Source of the DNA: Streptomyces leeuwenhoekii
Lineage (GTDB): Bacteria; Actinomycetota; Actinomycetes; Streptomycetales; Streptomycetaceae
Assembly (NCBI RefSeq): GCF_001013905.1
Contig: NZ_LN831790.1
Location: forward strand, 1,612,001-1,676,000
Direction of reading: 5' to 3'
DNA: 64,000 bases
In this document: piece by piece, positions 27,891-35,884 of the stretch
Layout of the letters: every line of letters starts with the position of its first letter
Numbering within the stretch: position 1 is the first letter of the stretch
Position numbers and translations under genes: made by a program
Notes under the pieces: generated by a model
The model's database searches: none
What the model saw: only the letters and a program-made list of their open reading frames with translations
What the model was told of the DNA's origin: nothing

Positions 27891-29345
27891 TCAGCTCGGG
27901 TCGGGGAGCTTCAGACTGATCACGAGAACGGTCACCGCGAAACATGTCAGCAGGGCGAGCACGAGCACGGCCGCCGACGCCGTCGACAGCCACCCGTCCA
28001 GGGAGACGTAGAGGGTCCCACCGACGGTCGCGCCCAGCGCGGTCGCCATCTGCTGGCTGGTCACCAGCACTCCGCTGCCCATGCCGGCCTGCGCGCGGGG
28101 CACGTCGGCGAGGATCATGCGGAACAGCGTCGGGCCGGTCAGCGCCGCGCCCACGCCGAAGAGACCGATCCCGACGAGCACGAGCCCCAGGGAGGGACGC
28201 GGCCAGCCCAGCCAGATCACCAGCGCCAGCAGCAGCAGGCCGATGCCCTGGACGAGGGCGCCCAGGGTGACGATCCGGCCGCCCAGGGCCGCCGCGATCC
28301 TCGGGGTGAACAGCGTCACCGCGAAGAACGCCACGGCGAACGGCGTCAGCACCCCGCCGGAGGCGAGCCCGTCCAGGCCGAAGTGTCCCTGCGCGATCAG
28401 CGCGTAGACGAACAGGAAGGCGCCGAAGCCGGCCGAGAACGGCACCATCGCCGCCAGCCCCCTGCGCATCCCCGGATGGGACAGCACCGACGGGGACAGC
28501 AGCGGTGAGCCGCCCCGCGCCTCCAGGGCGCGTTCGGTGCGTACCAGCGCCAGCGCCCCCACCGCGGCGACCGCGAGCAGCGACCACAGCCACAGCGGCC
28601 AGCCCAGGTCGGGGCCCGCCACGACCACGGCCAGGACACAGACCATGGTGACACCGAACAGCGCGGTGCCCGCCGGGTCGAAGCCCGGCTTCGTGTCGGC
28701 CTTGGTCGCGGGGACGCGCCGGACGGCCAGCAGGGCGGCCACTCCGATCGGCACATTGATCGCGAAGACCGACCGCCAGCCCATCCCGGCGACGTCCAGC
28801 GAGACCAGCAGCCCGCCCAGGATCTGACCGACGACCATGCCGAGGGCCGCGGTCGCGCCGTACCTGCCGATCGCACGGGCGCGCGCCTGGCCCTCGGTGG
28901 CCGCCTGGATCGTCGCCAGGACCTGGGGTACGAGCATGGCGGCGGCGGCCCCCTGCAGCAGCCGGGCCACGACGAGGAACTCGATGGTCGGGGCGAGTCC
29001 GCACAGCGCCGAGGTCGCGGTGAACGCCGCGAGGCCGTAGGCGTACAGCCGCCGTCTGCCGAAGGCGTCGCCCAGCCGTCCGCCCAGCACCAGGCCGAGG
29101 GCGTAGGTGAGGCCGTAGCCGGACACCACCAGCTCCAGTGCGGCGGGGCCGCCGTGGAGGTCGTCACTGATCGACGTCAGCGCCACATTCACGATGGAGG
29201 CGTCCACGATGGACAGGGCGTATCCGACGAGCACCACCACGAGGCCGATGCCGCTGAGCCCCGCGGCGGCCGGTTCGGTGCCGGCCGAGGGCTGCGGTGT
29301 CGCGTCGGACTCTTTCAGAGGGGGGAGGCCCTCGCGTTTCGTCAT
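27891..29345 (-). CDS. penG: MFS exporter (DHA2, about 14 membrane segments)
   Basis: A 484-residue proton-driven efflux protein. The first helix (VVVLVGYALSIVDASIVNVAL), the cytoplasmic motif GRLGDAFGRRR after helix 2 and the VGQILGGLL motif of helix 5 mark the 14-segment drug:H+ antiporter group. It lies between penF and penH, in the place of penG/ptlG, and should export pentalenolactone. Together with the insensitive GAPDH it forms the self-protection part of the cluster. ATG 29345 is followed by a polar 30-residue N-terminus. Confidence 0.9.
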   Translation of the reverse strand: MTKREGLPPLKESDATPQPSAGTEPAAAGLSGIGLVVVLVGYALSIVDASIVNVALTSISDDLHGGPAALELVVSGYGLTYALGLVLGGRLGDAFGRRRLYAYGLAAFTATSALCGLAPTIEFLVVARLLQGAAAAMLVPQVLATIQAATEGQARARAIGRYGATAALGMVVGQILGGLLVSLDVAGMGWRSVFAINVPIGVAALLAVRRVPATKADTKPGFDPAGTALFGVTMVCVLAVVVAGPDLGWPLWLWSLLAVAAVGALALVRTERALEARGGSPLLSPSVLSHPGMRRGLAAMVPFSAGFGAFLFVYALIAQGHFGLDGLASGGVLTPFAVAFFAVTLFTPRIAAALGGRIVTLGALVQGIGLLLLALVIWLGWPRPSLGLVLVGIGLFGVGAALTGPTLFRMILADVPRAQAGMGSGVLVTSQQMATALGATVGGTLYVSLDGWLSTASAAVLVLALLTCFAVTVLVISLKLPDPS

Positions 29346-29403
29346 GCGCTGCCTATCCAGGCGTGTGTGGGGGGACGGTGGAGGAGGGTGCGGGGCGACA
29401 ACG

Positions 29404-30504
<1,101 letters not shown>

Positions 30505-31701
30505 TCAAAAGGTGACGGGGATTTCATCGAACCCGCCGGTGATGCGGTGCTCCTGCCAGCGCAGCGTCTCCTCGGGTACCGCGAGCCGCAGGTCGGGCAG
30601 TCTGCGGAAGAGCCGCTCGAACACCGCGGTCAGCTCGATCCGGGCCAGCGTGCGGCCGATACAGTGCCGGGCGCCGTGGCCGAAGGCCATGTGCGACTTG
30701 GGCTTTTCCCGGGTCAGGTCGAACAGGTCGGCGCCGGGGTATGCCCGCTCGTCGTAGTTGGCCGCGCCGATGGCCAGCATCACCGCGTCCCCGGCCCGGA
30801 TCACCGTGTCGCCGACGGTGATGTCACTGTGCGCGTAGCGGGGTATTATCGCGTTCGATCCGTTGCCGCCCACGCCCAGCCGCAGAATTTCCTCGACCGC
30901 GGCCGGTGCGAGTTCCGGTTTCTCGACCAGCAGGGCACGCTGGGCCGGATTGCGCAACAACAACAGGGTGCCCAGATCGATGCGAACAATGGTGGTCTCG
31001 TAGCCGAACAACAGCACCGCGTTGCCCAGATGGGCAATCTCCGCATCGGACAGTGCGTGGTCTTTATCGGCGATCAGCTCGGACAGGATGTCGTCGCCCG
31101 GCTCGATTCGCTTGCGCGCCACCAGTTCCGTCATGTAGTCGACCACCTGTTGAAAGGTGTTCGCCGAATGCTGGTTGTCGCTCTGGTCGAATGTGCCTCT
31201 CGCCCACTGCCCGAACCGCTCCCGGTCGGCCAGCGGCACGCCGAGCAGATCGCAGACCACCATGGTCGGCAACGGGAACGACAGCGCGCGGTGCAGGTCG
31301 ACCGGCGGAGTGCTGGCGGCCAACTCGTCGAGCAGCTCGTCCACGTGCTGCTCGATCCGGCTCTTCATCAGGCGCATCCGGCGCGTGGAGAACCGGGGCA
31401 CCAGCAGGGCGCGCATCTGCGCGTGCCGGGGGGCCTCGGTGTGATAGTCGTCCCCGGCCATCAGCGCGACCATGAAGGCCCTGGCCGCGCTTTTGGTCGT
31501 CCGCTCCGGGTAGGGATTGCTGAGAGCGAGCCGACGGTCGGCGAGGAGCGTCCTCACCTCGTCGTAGCGGGTGACCAGCCAGGCATCCTCACCGGCGGTG
31601 CGCACCCTGGCGATCGGCCCTTCCTTCTGCAGCGCGAACATCTGGGGCGCGATGCCGATAATGTCTGGATTATCGAACGGTAACCTCGGAAGTTCCGTCA
31701 T
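30505..31701 (-). CDS. penM: Cytochrome P450 pentalenolactone synthase (CYP161C-like)
   Basis: A 398-residue P450 that turns pentalenolactone F into pentalenolactone by oxidative methyl migration. The heme loop is [11 protein letters not shown] (Cys347) and ExxR is EILR (271-274). Residues Met77, Met81 and Phe232, reported as the unusual substrate-contact residues of PntM, are all present at the same numbers, which strongly supports this assignment. The I-helix reads GYETT in place of the usual AGxDT. The start ATG 31701 is preceded by TTGACA-N17-GAACAT and six bases, so the mRNA is predicted leaderless. A 249-base gap separates it from penH. Confidence 0.95.
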   Translation of the reverse strand: MTELPRLPFDNPDIIGIAPQMFALQKEGPIARVRTAGEDAWLVTRYDEVRTLLADRRLALSNPYPERTTKSAARAFMVALMAGDDYHTEAPRHAQMRALLVPRFSTRRMRLMKSRIEQHVDELLDELAASTPPVDLHRALSFPLPTMVVCDLLGVPLADRERFGQWARGTFDQSDNQHSANTFQQVVDYMTELVARKRIEPGDDILSELIADKDHALSDAEIAHLGNAVLLFGYETTIVRIDLGTLLLLRNPAQRALLVEKPELAPAAVEEILRLGVGGNGSNAIIPRYAHSDITVGDTVIRAGDAVMLAIGAANYDERAYPGADLFDLTREKPKSHMAFGHGARHCIGRTLARIELTAVFERLFRRLPDLRLAVPEETLRWQEHRITGGFDEIPVTF

Positions 31702-31707
31702 GCGGCC

Positions 31708-31736
31708 ATGTTCACACGGTTAGATGTTCATGTCAA
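31708..31736 (-). promoter_or_regulatory. penM promoter with ATGTTCA direct repeats
   Basis: On the minus strand, consensus -35 TTGACA (31736-31731), 17-base spacer and -10 GAACAT (31713-31708), then six bases to the ATG. On the plus strand ATGTTCA occurs at 31708-31714 and 31724-31730, covering the -10 and the spacer, a possible regulator site. The region from here to about 31920 is clearly lower in GC than its surroundings. Confidence 0.6.
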
Positions 31737-32083
31737 CGAGTAGCCGGAATCAGGGATTTCACCGGCCGAGTCGGCGTAGGACGACTCTTACGGTCGGCGC
31801 GCGCCGGCCGCCGATAGCGCGGAATGGATATCGCGCAGGACGCCTTCCGGCGCAATGGGCCGACTTTCCGGTCGGTAATGAGTTGAATCCCCACTCGTCT
31901 AAAGTCGGAGAATTGTGCCGACTCGGCCTCCGAGGCACTCCCCTGCTCTTCCGGCACGGCACCAGGGCGGGCACCGGTACGGTCCCGCCGTCGGACGCCG
32001 TCCCGCTGCCGTGCCGCGGCTGACACCGGCGGACGGCCCGGCTCGATGCTCCGCGGCGGCAACGGCACGAGCCTGGCCCCCTC

Positions 32084-32121
32084 CTCGCTGCCGGCGGGCC
32101 CCCCGACCCGCCGGCAGCGAG
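32084..32121. terminator. Terminator after gap1
   Basis: Fifteen-base perfect stem CTCGCTGCCGGCGGG / CCCGCCGGCAGCGAG with an eight-base loop, about 55 bases beyond the gap1 stop on the minus strand. It separates gap1 from penM, which therefore needs its own promoter. Confidence 0.85.
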
Positions 32122-32174
32122 CCGGGCCTGAAGGCGACCCGGTCCCCCCGCCGTACCGATCCCGGCTCAGTCCG

Positions 32175-33185
32175 TCACTCGGTCACGCCCGCGACCAGCT
32201 TGGTCGTGTCGATGAGGCGGTTGGAGAATCCCCACTCGTTGTCGTACCAGCCGAAGACGTGCACGTGGCGGCCGTCGATGACCTGCGTGAGCAGGGAGTC
32301 GAAGATGCACGAGGCCGGGTCCCTGACGATGTCCGCCGAGACCACCGGGTCCGCGGTGTAGCGCAGGATCCGCGCGAGGTCGCCGTCGGCCGCCTTGCGG
32401 AACAGCGAGTTGACCTCCTCCACCGACGTCTCACGGCCCACCCGGACGGTCAGGTCGGTCAGCGAGCCGACGGGGACGGGAACCCGCACCGAGAAACCGT
32501 CGAGCTTGCCCTGCAGGCTCGGGAGCACCAGGCCGATCGCGCTGGCGGCGTTGGTGGTGGTCGGGATGGTGCTGAGGTTGGCCGCGCGGGCACGCCGGGG
32601 GTCGGCGTGCGGGCCGTCCTGAAGGTTCTGGTCCTGCGTGTAGGCATGGATCGTGGTCATGGTGCCGCACTCGATGCCGAGCGCGTCGTCGAGCACCCGG
32701 GCCATCGGAGCCAGGCAGTTCGTCGTACACGAGGCGTTGGAGACGATCGTGTGCTTCTCGGGGTCGTACAGGTTGTCGTTGACCCCGTAGACGAGGGTGA
32801 GGTCCGCGTTCTTCGCCGCGGCGGAGACGACCACCTTCGAGGCCCCGGCGTCGATGTGCTTCCGGGCCTTGGCAGCGTCGTTGAACACGCCCGTCGACTC
32901 GATGACCACGTCGACCCCGAGACGGCCCCAGGGCAACTGTGCGGGGTCGCGCTCGCCGAGGACCTCGACCACGGTGTCCCCGACCCTGAGCGACGAGCCT
33001 TCCGCCACGACCTCCTGCGGCAGCGGCCCGTACACGCTGTCGTACTTCAGCAGGTTCGCCAGGGCCTTCGCGTCGGTCAGATCGTTGACCGCGGCCACGC
33101 GGATGTCGGCGCCGGACGCGAGCAGGGCACGGAAGTAGCTACGGCCGATGCGGCCGAAGCCGTTGATTCCCACAGTGATTGTCAT
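32175..33185 (-). CDS. gap1: Glyceraldehyde-3-phosphate dehydrogenase, pentalenolactone-insensitive isozyme
   Basis: A 336-residue complete GAPDH with NAD loop NGFGRIGR, catalytic Cys153 (SNASCTTNC) and His180 (TIHAYTQ). Pentalenolactone kills by alkylating the catalytic cysteine of GAPDH, and producers carry a resistant isozyme in the cluster; this gene occupies that place next to the regulator. The phosphate-binding loop reads STIPTTTNAASAIG, with Asn212 and Ser215 where ordinary bacterial enzymes have Gly and Lys (TGAAKA). This may be linked to resistance; that is inference. AGGA precedes the ATG. Confidence 0.93.
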   Translation of the reverse strand: MTITVGINGFGRIGRSYFRALLASGADIRVAAVNDLTDAKALANLLKYDSVYGPLPQEVVAEGSSLRVGDTVVEVLGERDPAQLPWGRLGVDVVIESTGVFNDAAKARKHIDAGASKVVVSAAAKNADLTLVYGVNDNLYDPEKHTIVSNASCTTNCLAPMARVLDDALGIECGTMTTIHAYTQDQNLQDGPHADPRRARAANLSTIPTTTNAASAIGLVLPSLQGKLDGFSVRVPVPVGSLTDLTVRVGRETSVEEVNSLFRKAADGDLARILRYTADPVVSADIVRDPASCIFDSLLTQVIDGRHVHVFGWYDNEWGFSNRLIDTTKLVAGVTE

Positions 33186-33234
33186 GATTGCCGTCCTGGT
33201 TGTTGGGAGCCTCGCGGTACTGGCTGCGCGGGGT

Positions 33235-33395
33235 GTCGTGGTCCATCACCTGCCGCCGCGTCCGCACCGGCGCACGGCCCGGCTCGCTGTCCTGCGGCGA
33301 ACGGCTCGAGCCGGGCCCACTGTCCATTCGTCAGATCACCACGCCTCACAGGGCGTGATCGCCCACGACCAAGATCCACTTTCGCAACAGGCCCT
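33235..33395 (-). pseudogene. Remnant of an IS5-family insertion element (end repeat plus transposase start)
   Basis: Read on the minus strand, 33395-33371 is GGGCCTGTTGCGAAAGTGG-like, the terminal repeat of many Streptomyces IS5-type elements. About 20 bases in, GTG 33349 begins VRRGDLTNGQWARLEPF, the usual start of an IS5 transposase. The match then continues only in another frame as EPGRAPVRTRRQVMD, so at least one frameshift has occurred, and the rest of the transposase is gone. It occupies half of the gap1-penR intergenic region. Confidence 0.7.
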
Positions 33396-33484
33396 AGCGC
33401 TCTTGAGGTAGGAATGACGCGCCGTTGCGCCGGGGTGCCGATGCCGACCCCGCACCTGCAGAAGGCGCGGGCCACGCGATCGAT

Positions 33485-33519
33485 CAGGATCTTATATAAG
33501 CCTGCGATACATTTCCAGG
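33485..33519 (+). promoter_or_regulatory. penR promoter with palindromic operator CTTATATAAG
   Basis: The -10 TACATT (33508-33513) lies six bases before the GTG start at 33520, predicting a leaderless mRNA. The perfect ten-base palindrome CTTATATAAG (33491-33500), very AT-rich for this genome, fills the spacer between the -10 and a weak -35 (CAGGAT). A MarR-type dimer bound there would block polymerase, so it is a likely autoregulatory site. Confidence 0.55.
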
Positions 33520-33981
33520 GTGACTTCTACCCAGCGTGTCCCCCTGCATGACGACTTGGATGTCGGCGATCTCACCCAGGCGATAGAGAACTTCAACCGC
33601 TACTACATCCGCCTTCCCACGGTGCAGAAGCTGTCGTTCACGACACTGTCCGTGCTGGACACACTGGCCCACGGCGGCCCGAAGCGGTTGACCGAACTCG
33701 CCAGGACCGAACAGATCAGCCAGCCGGGGCTCACCCAGCTCGTCACCCGGCTGGAACGGGACGGACTGGTCGAACGCCGCCCCGATCCGACGGACGGGCG
33801 CGCCGTGCTCGTCCACATCACCGACCGGGGCCGGAAGATCGGCCAGGCCCGGCACGAGGACCGGGGCCGTCATCTGCTCCCGGTGATCGCCCGGCTGACG
33901 CCCGCCGAGCGGCGGGCGATCGCCGCCGCCCTGCCCGCCCTGTCCCGCCTCGCGGAGCTGGGCACCCAGGCCGGACGGTAG
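33520..33981 (+). CDS. penR: MarR/SlyA-family regulator of pentalenolactone genes
   Basis: A 153-residue winged-helix regulator. The DNA-binding part covers about residues 45-100 (LTELARTEQISQPGLTQLVTRLERDGLVERRPDPTDGRAVLVHIT), with dimerisation helices at both ends. It is divergent from gap1, as are PenR and PntR, which activate the pen and pnt genes and lose DNA binding in the presence of pentalenolactone intermediates. The start is GTG 33520. It is the only plus-strand gene of the cluster and marks its upstream edge. Confidence 0.85.
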   Translation: MTSTQRVPLHDDLDVGDLTQAIENFNRYYIRLPTVQKLSFTTLSVLDTLAHGGPKRLTELARTEQISQPGLTQLVTRLERDGLVERRPDPTDGRAVLVHITDRGRKIGQARHEDRGRHLLPVIARLTPAERRAIAAALPALSRLAELGTQAGR

Positions 33982-34053
33982 GGCGCTCGCCCGCCGCGCC
34001 GGGGACGGAACGGCCGGCCGCCGCCGGTCGCGTACCCGTACGGCCCGTACGGC

Positions 34054-34254
34054 TCAGCCCTCGTTCGTGCGGGGCCCGGCGTCGATCTCCCGCAGCGCCT
34101 CGTCCCGTTCGGCGATCTTGGCCTCGGTGCGGTGACCGCGCGCTATGTAGTCCCGGACGACGAGTTCCACGGCGTCCTGAGGATTGCCCACCCCGGCGAG
34201 CACCATGACTTCGACGACGAGCTGGGCGTCCAGGGAGACGGTGACCTTGGCCAT
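34054..34254 (-). CDS. VapB-like ribbon-helix-helix antitoxin, no partner
   Basis: A 66-residue protein, MAKVTVSLDAQLV at the start followed by AVELVVRDYIARGHRTEAK, which matches the short VapB/DUF2191 group of antitoxins: a beta strand and two helices that bind DNA as a dimer, then a charged tail that would cover a PIN-domain toxin. No PIN toxin gene is next to it on either side. It may be a solitary regulator or the leftover half of a toxin-antitoxin pair. ATG 34254 is chosen because longer readings add unrelated sequence. Confidence 0.65.
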   Translation of the reverse strand: MAKVTVSLDAQLVVEVMVLAGVGNPQDAVELVVRDYIARGHRTEAKIAERDEALREIDAGPRTNEG

Positions 34255-34344
34255 GCACGGGACGCTAGCACCCACCGCCCGCCCGTGGACCGGTGATGCG
34301 CGCACCGGGCCGGATATGCGTTCGCCGCGGCGGCCGGGGCGGCC

Positions 34345-34357
34345 TACCCTCGGCAGC
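34345..34357 (+). promoter_or_regulatory. Predicted leaderless promoter of the sirtuin gene
   Basis: TACCCT (34345-34350) is seven bases before the ATG at 34358, with no ribosome-binding site between them. Confidence 0.4.
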
Positions 34358-35092
34358 ATGAGCAAGCCTCTGGTCGCCCTCCTCAGCGGCGCCGGCGTCT
34401 CGACCGACTCCGGCATCCCCGACTACCGCGGGCCCAACGGGCTGTGGCGGCGGGACCCCGAGGCCGAGAAACTCGTGACGTACGCGTACTACATGGGCGA
34501 TCCGGAGATCCGGCGGCGGTCGTGGCGGATGCGGCTGAAGAACCGCACGCTGCGGGCGCAGCCCAACGCGGCGCACCGGGCGGTGGCGGAACTGGAGCGG
34601 TCCGGGGTGCCGGTCCGGGTGATCACGCAGAACGTGGACGGGCTGCACCAGCTCGCCGGCCTGTCCGCCCGCAAGGTGCTCGAACTGCACGGCACCGCGC
34701 GCAGTTACGTCTGCACGGCCTGCCGTGCCCGGGGGCCGATGGAGGACGCCCTGGCCCGGGTCGAGGCCGGTGAGGACGATCCGCCGTGCCTGGAGTGCGG
34801 CGGGATCCTGAAGTCTGCGACCGTGATGTTCGGCGAGCGGCTCGACCCCGTCGTCCTCGGACAGGCCGTGGCCATCAGCAAGGCGTGCCAGGTGTTCGTC
34901 GCCGTCGGCACCAGCCTCCACGTCCAGCCCGCCGCCCGCCTCGCCGGCGTCGCCGCCGACCACGGCGCCCGTCTGATCATCGTCAATGCCGAGCCGACGC
35001 CGTACGACGGCCTGGCCGACGAGGTGATCCGGGAGCCGATCGGCACGGCGCTGCCGGCGCTGCTGCGCCGCCTGGGCAGCGAGGGACCCTAG
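34358..35092 (+). CDS. Sirtuin, NAD-dependent protein deacylase
   Basis: A 244-residue Sir2-family enzyme that removes acyl groups from lysines using NAD. The NAD-binding GAGVSTDSGIPDYRG near residue 10, TQNVDGLHQ, catalytic His in ELHGT and the zinc-binding pairs CTAC and CLEC are intact. In Streptomyces such enzymes act on acetyl-CoA synthetase among other targets. It is a single gene, followed at once by a MITE-like repeat, and is not part of the neighbouring antibiotic cluster as far as can be seen. Confidence 0.93.
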   Translation: MSKPLVALLSGAGVSTDSGIPDYRGPNGLWRRDPEAEKLVTYAYYMGDPEIRRRSWRMRLKNRTLRAQPNAAHRAVAELERSGVPVRVITQNVDGLHQLAGLSARKVLELHGTARSYVCTACRARGPMEDALARVEAGEDDPPCLECGGILKSATVMFGERLDPVVLGQAVAISKACQVFVAVGTSLHVQPAARLAGVAADHGARLIIVNAEPTPYDGLADEVIREPIGTALPALLRRLGSEGP

Positions 35093-35254
35093 GGCCTCTC
35101 GTTTGGATCATGCCGGGCTCGCGGGGCCTGGCACCCCGCCTCGCCGCGTTGTCGTCGGTTGCCATGGCTCCGCCATGGCGCCCTCCTCCGCCTTGCGATG
35201 CACGGCACCAGACCCCGCTCCCTGATCCGGCCTGATCCAAACGAAAGACCCTAG
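35089..35254. mobile_element. MITE-like element with 22-bp terminal inverted repeats
   Basis: The ends CTAGGGCCTCTCGTTTGGAT.. (35089-35110) and ..ATCCAAACGAAAGACCCTAG (35233-35254) are inverted copies matching at 20 of 22 positions, 166 bases end to end. The core has no gene and contains a strong palindrome GCCATGGC-TCC-GCCATGGC (about 35160-35178). It starts right at the sirtuin stop codon. Such short, coding-free, inverted-repeat units in Streptomyces are usually moved by transposases elsewhere in the genome; none is seen here. It may also act as the sirtuin terminator. Confidence 0.7.
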
Positions 35255-35335
35255 GGCCGTCATGGCGGCCGGGCGCCGCGCGCGGCGGCGGCGCCATGTC
35301 CGGACCGTCTGGAACGGCGCCCGTGTCCGGGCCGT

Positions 35336-35854
35336 CTAGAACAGGGCCGAACCCCGCTCGAAGTCCAGCAGCCGCCGCTTGCGGTCCAGGCCGCCGCCGT
35401 AGCCGGTCAGGCTGCCGTTCGCGCCGATGACGCGGTGGCAGGGCACGATGATGCTCACCGGGTTGCGGCCGTTGGCGAGGCCCACGGCGCGGGAGGCGGA
35501 CGGGATGCCGAGGGCCCCGGCCAGTTCGCCGTAGGTGCGGGTCTCGCCGTACGGGATCCGGTTGAGCTCGTCCCAGACCCTGCGCTGGAACGGGGTCCCG
35601 GCCAGGCGCAGCGGGAGGCTGAACTCCCGCAGCCCGCCGGTGAAGTACGCCTCCAGTTGTTCCTCCACCGCGGCGAACGGGTGCGCGTCCCGTCCCGCCG
35701 CCCGGCCGCGCTCGCGCGGGGGGAGCCTCGGGCCGAAGGTCTCCTCCGGCGGGCGGTGACGGTGGTCGGTCATGTACAGGCCGCACAGGACGCCGTCGTC
35801 GGCGACGAGGGTGAGCGGGCCGTACGGGCTGTCGATGACCGTGTGCTGTTTCAT
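35336..35854 (-). CDS. ogt: Methylated-DNA-[protein]-cysteine S-methyltransferase
   Basis: A 172-residue suicide repair protein that takes the methyl group from O6-methylguanine onto its own cysteine in the motif IIVPCHRVIG (about residue 142). The N-terminal ribonuclease-like domain and the C-terminal winged helix (FQRRVWDELNRIPYGETRTY) are complete. It begins 30 bases after the Ada-AlkA fusion gene and is surely co-transcribed with it, so its expression should rise with that protein in response to alkylation damage. Confidence 0.95.
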   Translation of the reverse strand: MKQHTVIDSPYGPLTLVADDGVLCGLYMTDHRHRPPEETFGPRLPPRERGRAAGRDAHPFAAVEEQLEAYFTGGLREFSLPLRLAGTPFQRRVWDELNRIPYGETRTYGELAGALGIPSASRAVGLANGRNPVSIIVPCHRVIGANGSLTGYGGGLDRKRRLLDFERGSALF

Positions 35855-35884
35855 CGGAGCGTGTCCTTGCTGTCTTTCCGGATC

